In this document: positions 54,905-62,282 of the stretch, piece by piece
How the letters are laid out: every line of letters begins with the position of its first letter
Position numbering within the stretch: position 1 is the stretch's first letter
NCBI RefSeq assembly: GCF_024199795.1
Contig: NZ_JANADK010000001.1
Location: 868,001-932,000, forward strand
DNA length: 64,000 nucleotides
Reading direction: 5' to 3'
DNA from: Bradyrhizobium sp. CCGB01
GTDB taxonomy: Bacteria > Pseudomonadota > Alphaproteobacteria > Rhizobiales > Xanthobacteraceae
Program-made: the position numbers and the translations under genes
Notes under the pieces: generated by a model
The model's database searches: none
Seen by the model: only the letters and a program-made list of their open reading frames with translations
Told to the model about the DNA's origin: nothing

Positions 54905-55325
54905 CGGCGGGCGACATCGACCGCGAGCTGGCGGCTGTGTTCCTCGCCAATGGGGAAGGTTTCCTGCGGGGTTCAGACGCGGCCGATCGCGGCGATGCGC
55001 GAGAGATCTGCTACGTGATCGCCATCGCCACCGAGCTGGTGCTGAAGGCATTCCTCGTCGCCCGGGGCTGGAGCGACGATCGCTGTCGCCGGCATGTCCG
55101 CCACGATCTGGAGAAGGCGCTGGCCTTCGCCAAGGCCGCGGCCTGAAGGCGGTGGCCGGGCTGGACGGGATCGCCACCGTGCTGAACGCCTATTACCCGA
55201 CGCATGCCTTCGACAGCTTCGTCGTGCCGGACGGCGACGCGGCGTTTCCCGCCAGGGCCCGCGCGATCGTCTGCGACCTCTTCGAGCGTGTCCGCCCTCA
55301 GGTCGAGGCCTCGGGCGGACGGTAA
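54883..55325 (+). pseudogene. HEPN-like protein split by a frameshift
   Basis: From GTG 54883 the frame gives DIDRELAAVFLANGEGFL, ICYVIAIATELVLKAFLVAR and RHVRHDLEKALAFAKAA, the two-helix layout of HEPN domains, ending at 55146. The natural continuation GLKAVAGLDGIATVLNAYYP and VCDLFERVRPQVEASGGR lies in another frame up to 55325. One missing base near 55140 in a GC run explains the split. HEPN proteins are often RNases or partners of nucleotidyltransferases. The gene end overlaps the convergent DUF6117 gene. Confidence 0.6.
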
Positions 55326-55522
55326 AGCTCGAAGGGGTTGCCGTCGGCCAGATGGCCGAACGGGGTGAACACATATTCGCCGTCATCGCGCCCGACGGCG
55401 CAGATGACGTAGCGGGTCTCGCCCGTCGCGACCTCGGTGCATTCCATCAGCGCCAGGGCGCCGCTGGTCGCGGCGCGCAGCAGCGTCTGGAAGTTGGCGC
55501 GGGCATGGCCGGGAATGCTCAT
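55298..55522 (-). CDS. DUF6117 protein
   Basis: A 74-residue protein: MSIPGHARANFQTLLRAATS, then LALMECTEVATGETRYVICA and VFTPFGHLADGNPFELY. This matches DUF6117, a small beta-rich protein of ICEs without known function. The ATG overlaps the stop of the upstream gene (ATGA). Confidence 0.85.
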   Translation of the reverse strand: MSIPGHARANFQTLLRAATSGALALMECTEVATGETRYVICAVGRDDGEYVFTPFGHLADGNPFELYRPPEAST

Positions 55523-55932
55523 CGCGCGCCTCCCTCGGCAAGCCGGTCGGTGAGCAAGCGCCCGGTACTCATCCATTCGAGCGTCCGGCCGGTCGAAAGA
55601 TCGAGGAGCTGGGCGCCGCCGGAGAAGCCGTCGACGACGGGGTTCGAGGCGATGTTCGCCCATCGGAATCCCCAGCGCCCGGTTAGGCCGAAGGCCTCGG
55701 CGAAGCGGGTCACGAAGGTGATCGCGAGCTGCTGGTCAGCGCTGCCGGGATCGCGCAGCCAAAGGCGGGCCGGTCCGTACTCGGGCGAAAGCGAGAGCAG
55801 GAACGGCTCGGCCGGCGGGTCGTCGCGGGCGATTTCGGCGATGAGCGCCGTGTAGATGTCGAAGGCGCGCGCCGCGTTGGCGGCGGTGCCGACGTCGAGC
55901 AGGCAGGAAAAGCGGCTGAGAAAATCGGTCAT
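55519..55932 (-). CDS. Hypothetical protein, 137 aa
   Basis: A soluble protein with AFDIYTALIAEIARDDPP, FLLSLSPEYGPARLWLRDPG and GFRWANIASNPVVDGFSG. Its coupling to DUF6117 and position in the maintenance block suggest an element-housekeeping role. No family recognised. Confidence 0.7.
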   Translation of the reverse strand: MTDFLSRFSCLLDVGTAANAARAFDIYTALIAEIARDDPPAEPFLLSLSPEYGPARLWLRDPGSADQQLAITFVTRFAEAFGLTGRWGFRWANIASNPVVDGFSGGAQLLDLSTGRTLEWMSTGRLLTDRLAEGGAR

Positions 55933-56000
55933 GGCGGGTTCCTGAAACGAAAAAAGCCCGGCGCTGGGCCGGGCTCGGGAGGGATCGGAAGGTGATCGGG

Positions 56001-56219
56001 CTAGTAGCCGAACTGCCAGGACGGCCAGGGTTGGCCGTCGTCGGCGGCTCGCACGGCATCGTCGAGATCGGCAGGATCGCCCTCGACGACGATAGGATTG
56101 CGGACCGGCGTCTCGTCGATGACGGTGAAGCGGCCGACCAAGCCGTCCTGGACCTCGACATGCACGGGCACGAGATACTGGAAGACAACACGCCGGCGCG
56201 CCGGGCTGGATTGCGACAC
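56001..56219 (-). CDS. Small hypothetical protein, 72 aa
   Basis: MSQSSPARRRVVFQYLVPVH, then VEVQDGLVGRFTVIDETPVR. Beta-rich with an acidic end. The GTG start has GAGGAG 8 nt upstream, which decides it over an unlikely longer frame. Lies 59 nt downstream of the ParB-like gene. Not recognised. Confidence 0.65.
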   Translation of the reverse strand: MSQSSPARRRVVFQYLVPVHVEVQDGLVGRFTVIDETPVRNPIVVEGDPADLDDAVRAADDGQPWPSWQFGY

Positions 56220-56278
56220 GGCGCATCTCCTCGGTTGGAGGGATGGGCGGAGCGGCCGAAGCCGCCCCGCCTGCGCGA

Positions 56279-58405
56279 TCACTCGGCTGCGACGAGGTGG
56301 CGTTCGTCGTCTTCGCCCGCGGACTCCTCGTCATCGCCCGCGAGGAACTCGGGCAGCGCCGCGCCGTCATCCTCACCGCCGGTCTGGGTTTCCGGCGTCG
56401 ACGCCTCGGCCTCGGCGACCAGGCGCAGCGGCTCCGGCAGCCAGCCGGTGTCGGCCAGCAGGCGCTCGGCCTCCTTGGCCATGTCGCCCTTCTTCAGGTG
56501 GCTGATGAGCTGCGCGGCCTGTTCGCCGGCGCCCTCGCGCACCGCCTGCAGGATGCGGGGCTTGGTGACCCGGTTGAGGTAGTTGCCGAAGGTCGGACGC
56601 CAGCCGGCCTCGACCAGATCGAGCCCGGTCGCCCGGGTCAGGCGGTCGGCCTGGGCGAGCCGCATGTCGAGCGTGTGCTGGGACACGCCGCCGGCGCTGT
56701 GCGGGTTCGGCCGTTCATAAAGGGCATTCACGCCGTAGCTCACGCAATGCGCCAGGAGCGCCATCCGGCTGGCGTCGTCCAGGCCCGCGAGCCAGCCCCA
56801 CAGGGCGTCGTCGTCCTTGGGGATGTCGCCCGCCCAGCCGGCGTGGCGGTCTTGCACCGCGCGCGCGGACGGGCTGTCCTTCAGGGTGTCGTCCTGGGCC
56901 GGGAAGAAGATGTGCTTCACTCCTGCTTCCATGGCGCCCGTGTACATGCGGGTCATGAAGGTGTCCGAGACGAGCTTGTGGAGCAGCGCGGTCATGGCGA
57001 CGTGCGGATTCTCCGCCAGGGCGTTCCGCAGCGCGAGGGTGCGATAGGCCGTGAGCTCGATAACGAGGCGCTCCGGCAGCGGCTTGATGACGCCGTCGTC
57101 CTCGTCCTCCTCGGGCTCGGCCGGCTGGCCGCCGATGGTGATGACAGCCCGCTGCACCACGGGCTCGACCCGATCGCCACCGGCTTCCACGCACGCTTCG
57201 CCCTCAGGCGCGATCGGCGCTTCGTCCTCCGGCCGCATATAGCCGCGGTCGATGTCGAGGCTGCCGTCATGGGCGATCCTGATGAACACGCCCGCGCTGG
57301 CAATGTCTTCCGCCTCGAAGCGCGCCGGCCGGGTCTCGAAGGCGGCGAGCGCCGTCTCGATCTCGCAAAGGCGCTGATCGATCTCGTCCGGCAGCTCGTC
57401 GACGCCTTCATAGTCGGCTTCCAGCTTCTGATATTCGGCGTTGAGTGAGTCGATGGTGGCCTGTTCCTCGGCCGAGAGGTCGAGCGGTTCGCCCTGCAGC
57501 TCGCGCAGGCCGCGCGTGGCGTCATAGGGGAAGCTGACCGCGACCTCGATCCACTTCCAACCTTCGGCAGCGACCGTCTCGGCCGCGGCCTTCAGCTTCT
57601 CGGCGACCAGGCGGTCGAGCAGGCCTGCGTCTTGCAGCCAGCCGCCATCATCGGATTGGAAGAGATCGCGCATGGTGACGCCGCCGGCGGCCTCGTAGGC
57701 CTCGACGCCGACGAACACGGCCCGCTTGTCCGAGGCGCGCACCGTGGTCTCGGTGAGCATGCGCCGGATCTGGTACGGCTCCTTCGACCAGCCGTCCTTG
57801 ATCGCGTCCCAGACCTGTTCCTGGCGGGCGTGGTCGTGCGACACGGTGAAGGCCATAAGCTGCTCCAGCGTCATGCCGTCCTCGGCATAGACGTCGAGCA
57901 GCGCGGGCGACGCGGACGCGAGGCGTAGACGCTGCTTCACGACTTGGGCCGGCACGAAGAAGGCTGCGGCGATGTCTTCCTCGCTCATGCCCTTGTCGTG
58001 CATGTCCTGGAAGGCGCGATACTGGTCGAGGGGATGGAGCGGCGCGCGCTCGATATTCTCGGCGAGCGAGACCTCCTCAGCGAGGATGGCGCTGTCTCGC
58101 TCGCGCACGATGCAGGGCACCGGCGCGATCTTGGCGAGGCGCTTCTGCTTGACCAGCATCTCCAGCGCCCGGAAGCGGCGGCCGCCGGCCGGCACCTCGA
58201 ACATGCCGGTCTCGTTGCCGTCGGCATCCGTGACGGGCACGACGCTGAGGCTCTGGATCAGGCCGCGTCGGGCGATCGAGGCCGCCAGGTCCTCGATCGA
58301 GACGCCGGCCTTCACGCGCCGGACGTTGGACTGGCTGAGCACCAGCTTGTTAAAGGGGATGTCGCGCGAGGACGACAGGACGATCTTCTGAGCAGCAGTA
58401 GCCAT
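56279..58405 (-). CDS. ParB/Srx-domain protein, 708 aa
   Basis: The N-terminal ~200 residues are a ParB/Srx nuclease-like and helix-turn-helix unit: NVRRVKAGVSIEDLAASIAR, FEVPAGGRRFRALEML, EVSLAENIERAPLHPLDQYR and SEEDIAAAFFVPAQVVKQRL. The remaining 500 residues include an acidic coiled part (DSLNAEYQKLEADYEGVDEL) and end in an acidic tail. It is about twice the length of chromosomal ParB and specific to this ICE/plasmid family. No ParA gene is adjacent; parA lies 15 kb away. It is preceded by structured leader B. Confidence 0.88.
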   Translation of the reverse strand: MATAAQKIVLSSSRDIPFNKLVLSQSNVRRVKAGVSIEDLAASIARRGLIQSLSVVPVTDADGNETGMFEVPAGGRRFRALEMLVKQKRLAKIAPVPCIVRERDSAILAEEVSLAENIERAPLHPLDQYRAFQDMHDKGMSEEDIAAAFFVPAQVVKQRLRLASASPALLDVYAEDGMTLEQLMAFTVSHDHARQEQVWDAIKDGWSKEPYQIRRMLTETTVRASDKRAVFVGVEAYEAAGGVTMRDLFQSDDGGWLQDAGLLDRLVAEKLKAAAETVAAEGWKWIEVAVSFPYDATRGLRELQGEPLDLSAEEQATIDSLNAEYQKLEADYEGVDELPDEIDQRLCEIETALAAFETRPARFEAEDIASAGVFIRIAHDGSLDIDRGYMRPEDEAPIAPEGEACVEAGGDRVEPVVQRAVITIGGQPAEPEEDEDDGVIKPLPERLVIELTAYRTLALRNALAENPHVAMTALLHKLVSDTFMTRMYTGAMEAGVKHIFFPAQDDTLKDSPSARAVQDRHAGWAGDIPKDDDALWGWLAGLDDASRMALLAHCVSYGVNALYERPNPHSAGGVSQHTLDMRLAQADRLTRATGLDLVEAGWRPTFGNYLNRVTKPRILQAVREGAGEQAAQLISHLKKGDMAKEAERLLADTGWLPEPLRLVAEAEASTPETQTGGEDDGAALPEFLAGDDEESAGEDDERHLVAAE

Positions 58406-58416
58406 CGGGATTTACT

Positions 58417-58499
58417 CCGCGACGGGCGGCCGAGAGACTCTCTCTCAACCTCCAACCCGTCACGGAGCGAAGCGCCGCCCTCTTCCTCTAAAAGGGGGC
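58417..58499 (-). promoter_or_regulatory. Structured leader B (ParB-like gene)
   Basis: On the minus strand: GCCCCC, an AGAGGAAGAGGGCGG block, then a 10-bp stem CCGTGACGGG / CCCGTCGCGG enclosing an inner stem GAGAG / CTCTC with loop AGAGT. It ends 12 nt before the ParB-like ATG. Leader C has the same plan with compensatory changes. Confidence 0.65.
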
Positions 58500-58581
58500 A
58501 GCGCCACGAAGCGGTGAATCGGAGAGACACGGAAGCGCAAAGCCGGAGACATGGAAAACCGCATCTCCGGCTTCACGGGGA

Positions 58582-59775
58582 TCAGGCCGCTCGATCGAGC
58601 AGCTTCTTGGCCTTGGCCTCCATGTCGAGGCGAGCGTCCTGATGGGGTTTGTCGCGCGCGACGGCGGTGATGCCCTGCACGAAGTCGAAGACGCTTTCGG
58701 GCGGGCGGCCTTCCTCGGCCAGCACCGTGTCGATGATCTTTCCGGTCTCCGCCTTGGAGAAGCCACGACGGCGCAGGAAGTCGGTGCGGTCTTCGTCGGT
58801 CTTTGCCACGATCCGTTCGCGAGCCGCCTTGATGCCGTTGACGAAGGGAAGTGGCGAAGAGTTCGCGAAGTTCAGAAGCGCCGGGGCAGCCTCATGCGCA
58901 AACCGGTTGGCGGCATATTTGGAGTGGCGGATGGTGATTTCCTCGAAATCCTCCACACCCCACAGATTTCGGTTCTGGCAGACTGCGCGAAGATAGAAGC
59001 TCGCCATCCCGAGCGTCTTGGCGCCGACTTCCGAGTTCCAGCAGTAAAAGCCCCGGAAGTAGAGGTCGGGCGAACCGTCCGGCAGGCGACCGGCCTCGAT
59101 AGGGTTCAGGTCATCGACGAGGAACAGGAAAACGTCGCGATCGGAGGCGTAGAGCGTCGTGGTGTCCTTGGTGATGTCGACGCGCGGATTGTAGATGCCG
59201 GTCGACCAGTCGAGCACGCCCGGCACCTTCCAGCGGGTGTCACCCGTGCCGTTGCCGGCGATACGCTGAACGGCTTCCACCAGCTCCGCGTCGAATATCC
59301 GCCCGTAATCTGGGCCGGTGACGGCGCGCAGCTCTGAGCGGCCGTCGTCAGTTTCCAGCGTCTTGACCTGCTCGGCGCGATTGGAGGCCAGACCATATTG
59401 GAGATTAATGGCGGCGAGCGGGGCCGGAAGTTGGCGTAAGTAGGCGGCCGGGGCGCCGACGAGCCCTGCGAGTTGGCCGAAGGACCAGTGTGTCGGTGCA
59501 ACAGCCGCATCGGTGCCGGGCAGGATCAGGGCCAAGCGCTCCGGATCGTTACGGTTCGCCTCGACATGGATCCGCGCGCTCTCCACCACGCGGGTCCTGC
59601 TATGATCGGCGCGGTCGCGCACCGAACTGGCCAGCTCCGACAGCGATAGATAACGTTCGTCGGCCGGACGCGAGAACCATTCGGACGAGACGCGGCCGAT
59701 CCGCTCGCCGCGGCCGGCATCTACCTTGTAGCCGCCGACGGGGTCACGGGTCGCATCGAGAACCTGCATGTTCAT
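58582..59775 (-). CDS. DUF932 protein
   Basis: A 397-residue DUF932 protein as found in phages and plasmids: LALILPGTDAAVAPTHWSFG, LRAVTGPDYGRIFDAELVEA, FRGFYCWNSEVGAKTLGMAS and ICQNRNLWG-like AVCQNRNLWGVEDFEEITIR. Some relatives are anti-restriction or replication-associated, but the function is unproven. ATG 59775 has GGAG about 10 nt upstream; further ATG at 59769. Preceded by structured leader C. Confidence 0.9.
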   Translation of the reverse strand: MNMQVLDATRDPVGGYKVDAGRGERIGRVSSEWFSRPADERYLSLSELASSVRDRADHSRTRVVESARIHVEANRNDPERLALILPGTDAAVAPTHWSFGQLAGLVGAPAAYLRQLPAPLAAINLQYGLASNRAEQVKTLETDDGRSELRAVTGPDYGRIFDAELVEAVQRIAGNGTGDTRWKVPGVLDWSTGIYNPRVDITKDTTTLYASDRDVFLFLVDDLNPIEAGRLPDGSPDLYFRGFYCWNSEVGAKTLGMASFYLRAVCQNRNLWGVEDFEEITIRHSKYAANRFAHEAAPALLNFANSSPLPFVNGIKAARERIVAKTDEDRTDFLRRRGFSKAETGKIIDTVLAEEGRPPESVFDFVQGITAVARDKPHQDARLDMEAKAKKLLDRAA

Positions 59776-59786
59776 TGGACAAATCT

Positions 59787-59865
59787 CCACGACGGGCGTG
59801 GGAGCCTCTCTCCCAGCTATTCACCCGTCACGGAAAACCGGTCCGCACTCTTACTCTCAGGGGGC
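59787..59865 (-). promoter_or_regulatory. Structured leader C (DUF932 gene)
   Basis: On the minus strand: GCCCCC, GAGAGTAAGAGTGCGG, then stem CCGTGACGGG / CCCGTCGTGG enclosing an inner stem TGGGAG / CTCCCA with loop AGAGG. It ends 12 nt before the DUF932 ATG. Relative to leader B the inner stem changes GAGAG/CTCTC to GGGAG/CTCCC while pairing is kept. Confidence 0.65.
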
Positions 59866-60097
59866 GTTGCGGGGTCTCCCCGCAGAAGGGGTCGACCGAG
59901 ACTTGAGGCTCGGTCGCAGGGGAAGGCTTTCCCCCAGGGGCTCCACTTGCCGGCGAGATGGACCGAAAAACCGGCATCGAGTGCCTGCTGATCGAGGTGA
60001 GTAGGCACGTCTATATCGGGGCGCTGATCGGGTCTTGGCGCGAAGGAACACCGCGTCCGCGCAAACTCGGATTTCCGCAAAGGCGGGTTTCAGGATT

Positions 60098-60598
60098 TTA
60101 GAAGGCGAGGGCCGCCTGCGTCTCGCGCAGCAGAGAGACGCGGAAGCTTCCTGCGGCGAGGGGGCGGAGGAGTTCCTCTTCCGGACAGGACCGGTCGAGC
60201 CAGTCGAGGCGCTGATCCCGGCGCAACACCGCCATTTGACGATCGTGGTAGGGTTCGACATCCGCATTGGCGGCCGTGGTCAGGATCGCGTAGGCCTCGG
60301 GCCAGTCGCGCGTTGCCGGCCTCCAGATGCCCGCGAAATAGAACCAGTCGCCGTCGGCGAGCGCGAAGCTATAGTGCTTGCCCTTGCTGCGATGCCGGAA
60401 TTCGGATGCCGGTATCAGGCAGCGATGAGTTGGGAAGGTCCTGCCTTCGGCACGCACGACGGTGAATGGCCGGCCACCGGGCTCGCGAGGCTGAAGACCC
60501 CACGGCAGTTCCACCATCTCAACATCGCCGCCGTCGCGCCGTATGATGACCCGGCGTTCATCGAGCGATGCGTCGGAATCGAAAACCTTCGCGCTCAT
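60098..60598 (-). CDS. SRAP (YedK/HMCES-like) family protein without Cys2
   Basis: A 166-residue member of the SOS-response-associated peptidase family: ELPWGLQPREPG, THRCLIPASEFRHRSKGKHY, FYFAGIWRP and EPYHDRQMAVLRRDQRLDWL. The active-site Glu (ASEF) and His (PYHDRQ) are present. The N-terminus is MSAKVFDSD, so the catalytic Cys2 that crosslinks to abasic DNA is absent and the first ~20 residues of the domain are missing. It may bind rather than crosslink. Divergent from the intact copy. Confidence 0.85.
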   Translation of the reverse strand: MSAKVFDSDASLDERRVIIRRDGGDVEMVELPWGLQPREPGGRPFTVVRAEGRTFPTHRCLIPASEFRHRSKGKHYSFALADGDWFYFAGIWRPATRDWPEAYAILTTAANADVEPYHDRQMAVLRRDQRLDWLDRSCPEEELLRPLAAGSFRVSLLRETQAALAF

Positions 60599-60657
60599 GA
60601 TCCGCGAACATAACAAGAACGCGGTCGCGATGCAACGGCGATCGAGACGGAGGACCA

Positions 60658-61248
60658 ATGTGCAATGACTATCGGCTGAAGGTGGACGTCGCTTCGATCA
60701 TCGAGGACTTCGCTGACCTGAAGATCAAGATCCGCTTCGGCGAAGGCGCCCCGAACATCGAGGCACGCGACGACATCAAGATCACGGATGTCGGCCCGAT
60801 CATCCGCACGGTCGATGGCGTGCGCGGCGAAGGGGATCTGGTGCAGCGGCGTTGGAGCTGGCCGGCACCGAACAAGCGGCCGGTCTACAATTTCCGCTCC
60901 GAGGGGCGCGAGTTCGCCTCGAACCGCTGCCTGATCGTGGCGGATGGCTTTTACGAGTTCACCGATCCCACCGAGAAGGGCAAGAAGCGCAAGGACAAGT
61001 GGCTCTTTACCAAGCGCGATGTGCCGATCTTCTGCATCGCCGGCATCTGGCGCGAGACGAAGGAGGTCGGCGAGGCCTGGACCATGCTGACGATGGACCC
61101 CGGGCCCGACATTGCGCCGTACCACGATCGGCAAATCGTCATCCTCGAACGCGACGCTTGGGCCGACTGGCTTGATCCCAATGTGCCTGCACAGTCGCTG
61201 ATCCGGCCGCTACCGCCTGGGAGTTTGGCCGTGGAGCAAGTGGGATGA
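60658..61248 (+). CDS. SRAP (YedK/HMCES-like) protein
   Basis: A 196-residue SRAP protein with all catalytic residues: Cys2 at the start (MCNDYRLKVD), NRCLIVADGFYEF (Asn and Glu) and IAPYHDRQIVIL (His). The family forms a thiazolidine crosslink with abasic sites in single-stranded DNA, which would protect the transferring strand of an ICE. The stop overlaps the start of the Mrr-like nuclease gene (ATGA), so the two are coexpressed. Confidence 0.93.
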   Translation: MCNDYRLKVDVASIIEDFADLKIKIRFGEGAPNIEARDDIKITDVGPIIRTVDGVRGEGDLVQRRWSWPAPNKRPVYNFRSEGREFASNRCLIVADGFYEFTDPTEKGKKRKDKWLFTKRDVPIFCIAGIWRETKEVGEAWTMLTMDPGPDIAPYHDRQIVILERDAWADWLDPNVPAQSLIRPLPPGSLAVEQVG

Positions 61249-62273
61249 CGATATCCGCACCAGAACGGACGTTCGGCGAGCGGGATCAGCACGGGACATT
61301 CTCGCCGGAGGAGTACAAGCGCATCCTCGGTGAGATCGACCGGCTTGAGGAGGTCTCGACGCAGTCAGCGATGGAAGCCGAGCAGATACTGTCTGGCGTC
61401 CTGGAGCCGTTGCTCGAGAAGGAGGGCTTCGATCTGCGGCCCCGCGGGCTGCCCGGGCAACGCGATTACGGAATCGACTTCCGCGGCATACGCGGTGACG
61501 AGGCCGACGGGACTGCGGAAGCAATTGGCGTCGAGGCGAAGTTCTATTCGAAGCGGCGCGATGTGCCGCTCAACGCTGTGCATGCATTGATCGGCGCCGG
61601 CCTCACCCAGGATATCAGCCGCGTCATTCTGGTCAGCAACTGTGATTTCAGCGGGGCGGCCAAGGCCGCGGTCGAGCAGAACCTTCCTATCACGGTTGAG
61701 CTGAAGACCTTGAAAGACCTGCGCGGTTGGCTTGATGTGGTGCAGGCGGCCGAGGAGGAGGCCGACGTCGGGGCCGAGGTAAGGATCATCCTCAAGACGG
61801 TAAGCGAGCATTTTGCGCGCCTGATCGCACGAGACGCCGGAACGCTGGCGCACCTTGAATGGCGCGACGTCGAGCGCACGATCGCCGAGGTGTTCGATGG
61901 GCTTGGATTTCGTGTCACGCTCACGCCTGGCAGCAAGGACGGCGGTAAAGACGTCGTGCTGGAGTGCGAGGTCGCGGGCAAGCGCGCCGTCTACTACGTG
62001 GAGATCAAGCATTGGCGCTCGGCGACCCGGGTTGGCGCCGACGCGGTCGAAAAATTGCTCAAGGTCGTGGTGCGCGAGAAGAAGGATGGTGGCCTTTTCC
62101 TTTCGACGTATGGCTTCACCGACAATGCCTTCGAACAGCTCACAACCATCGATAAGCAGCGGCTCAGGTTCGGCGACCAGGATCGGATCGTCACGCTTTG
62201 CCGAACCTACGTGAGAGCAAAGTCGGGCATCTGGTCGCCGCCGGAAAATCTCACCGAGGTTCTGTTCGATTGA
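61245..62273 (+). CDS. Tandem Mrr-type restriction endonuclease-like protein
   Basis: A 342-residue protein with two PD-(D/E)xK units. The N-terminal unit (residues ~40-160) has RDYGIDFRGI and GVEAKFYSKRRDVPLNAVHA (ExK). The C-terminal unit (~200-310) has TPGSKDGGKDVVLE and YYVEIKHWRSATRVGADAV (ExK), typical of Mrr_cat. Mrr enzymes cut modified DNA. Coupling to SRAP on an ICE suggests attack on competing DNA or repair of damaged DNA; both are inference. Confidence 0.87.
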   Translation: MTISAPERTFGERDQHGTFSPEEYKRILGEIDRLEEVSTQSAMEAEQILSGVLEPLLEKEGFDLRPRGLPGQRDYGIDFRGIRGDEADGTAEAIGVEAKFYSKRRDVPLNAVHALIGAGLTQDISRVILVSNCDFSGAAKAAVEQNLPITVELKTLKDLRGWLDVVQAAEEEADVGAEVRIILKTVSEHFARLIARDAGTLAHLEWRDVERTIAEVFDGLGFRVTLTPGSKDGGKDVVLECEVAGKRAVYYVEIKHWRSATRVGADAVEKLLKVVVREKKDGGLFLSTYGFTDNAFEQLTTIDKQRLRFGDQDRIVTLCRTYVRAKSGIWSPPENLTEVLFD

Positions 62274-62282
62274 CATCGGGCT

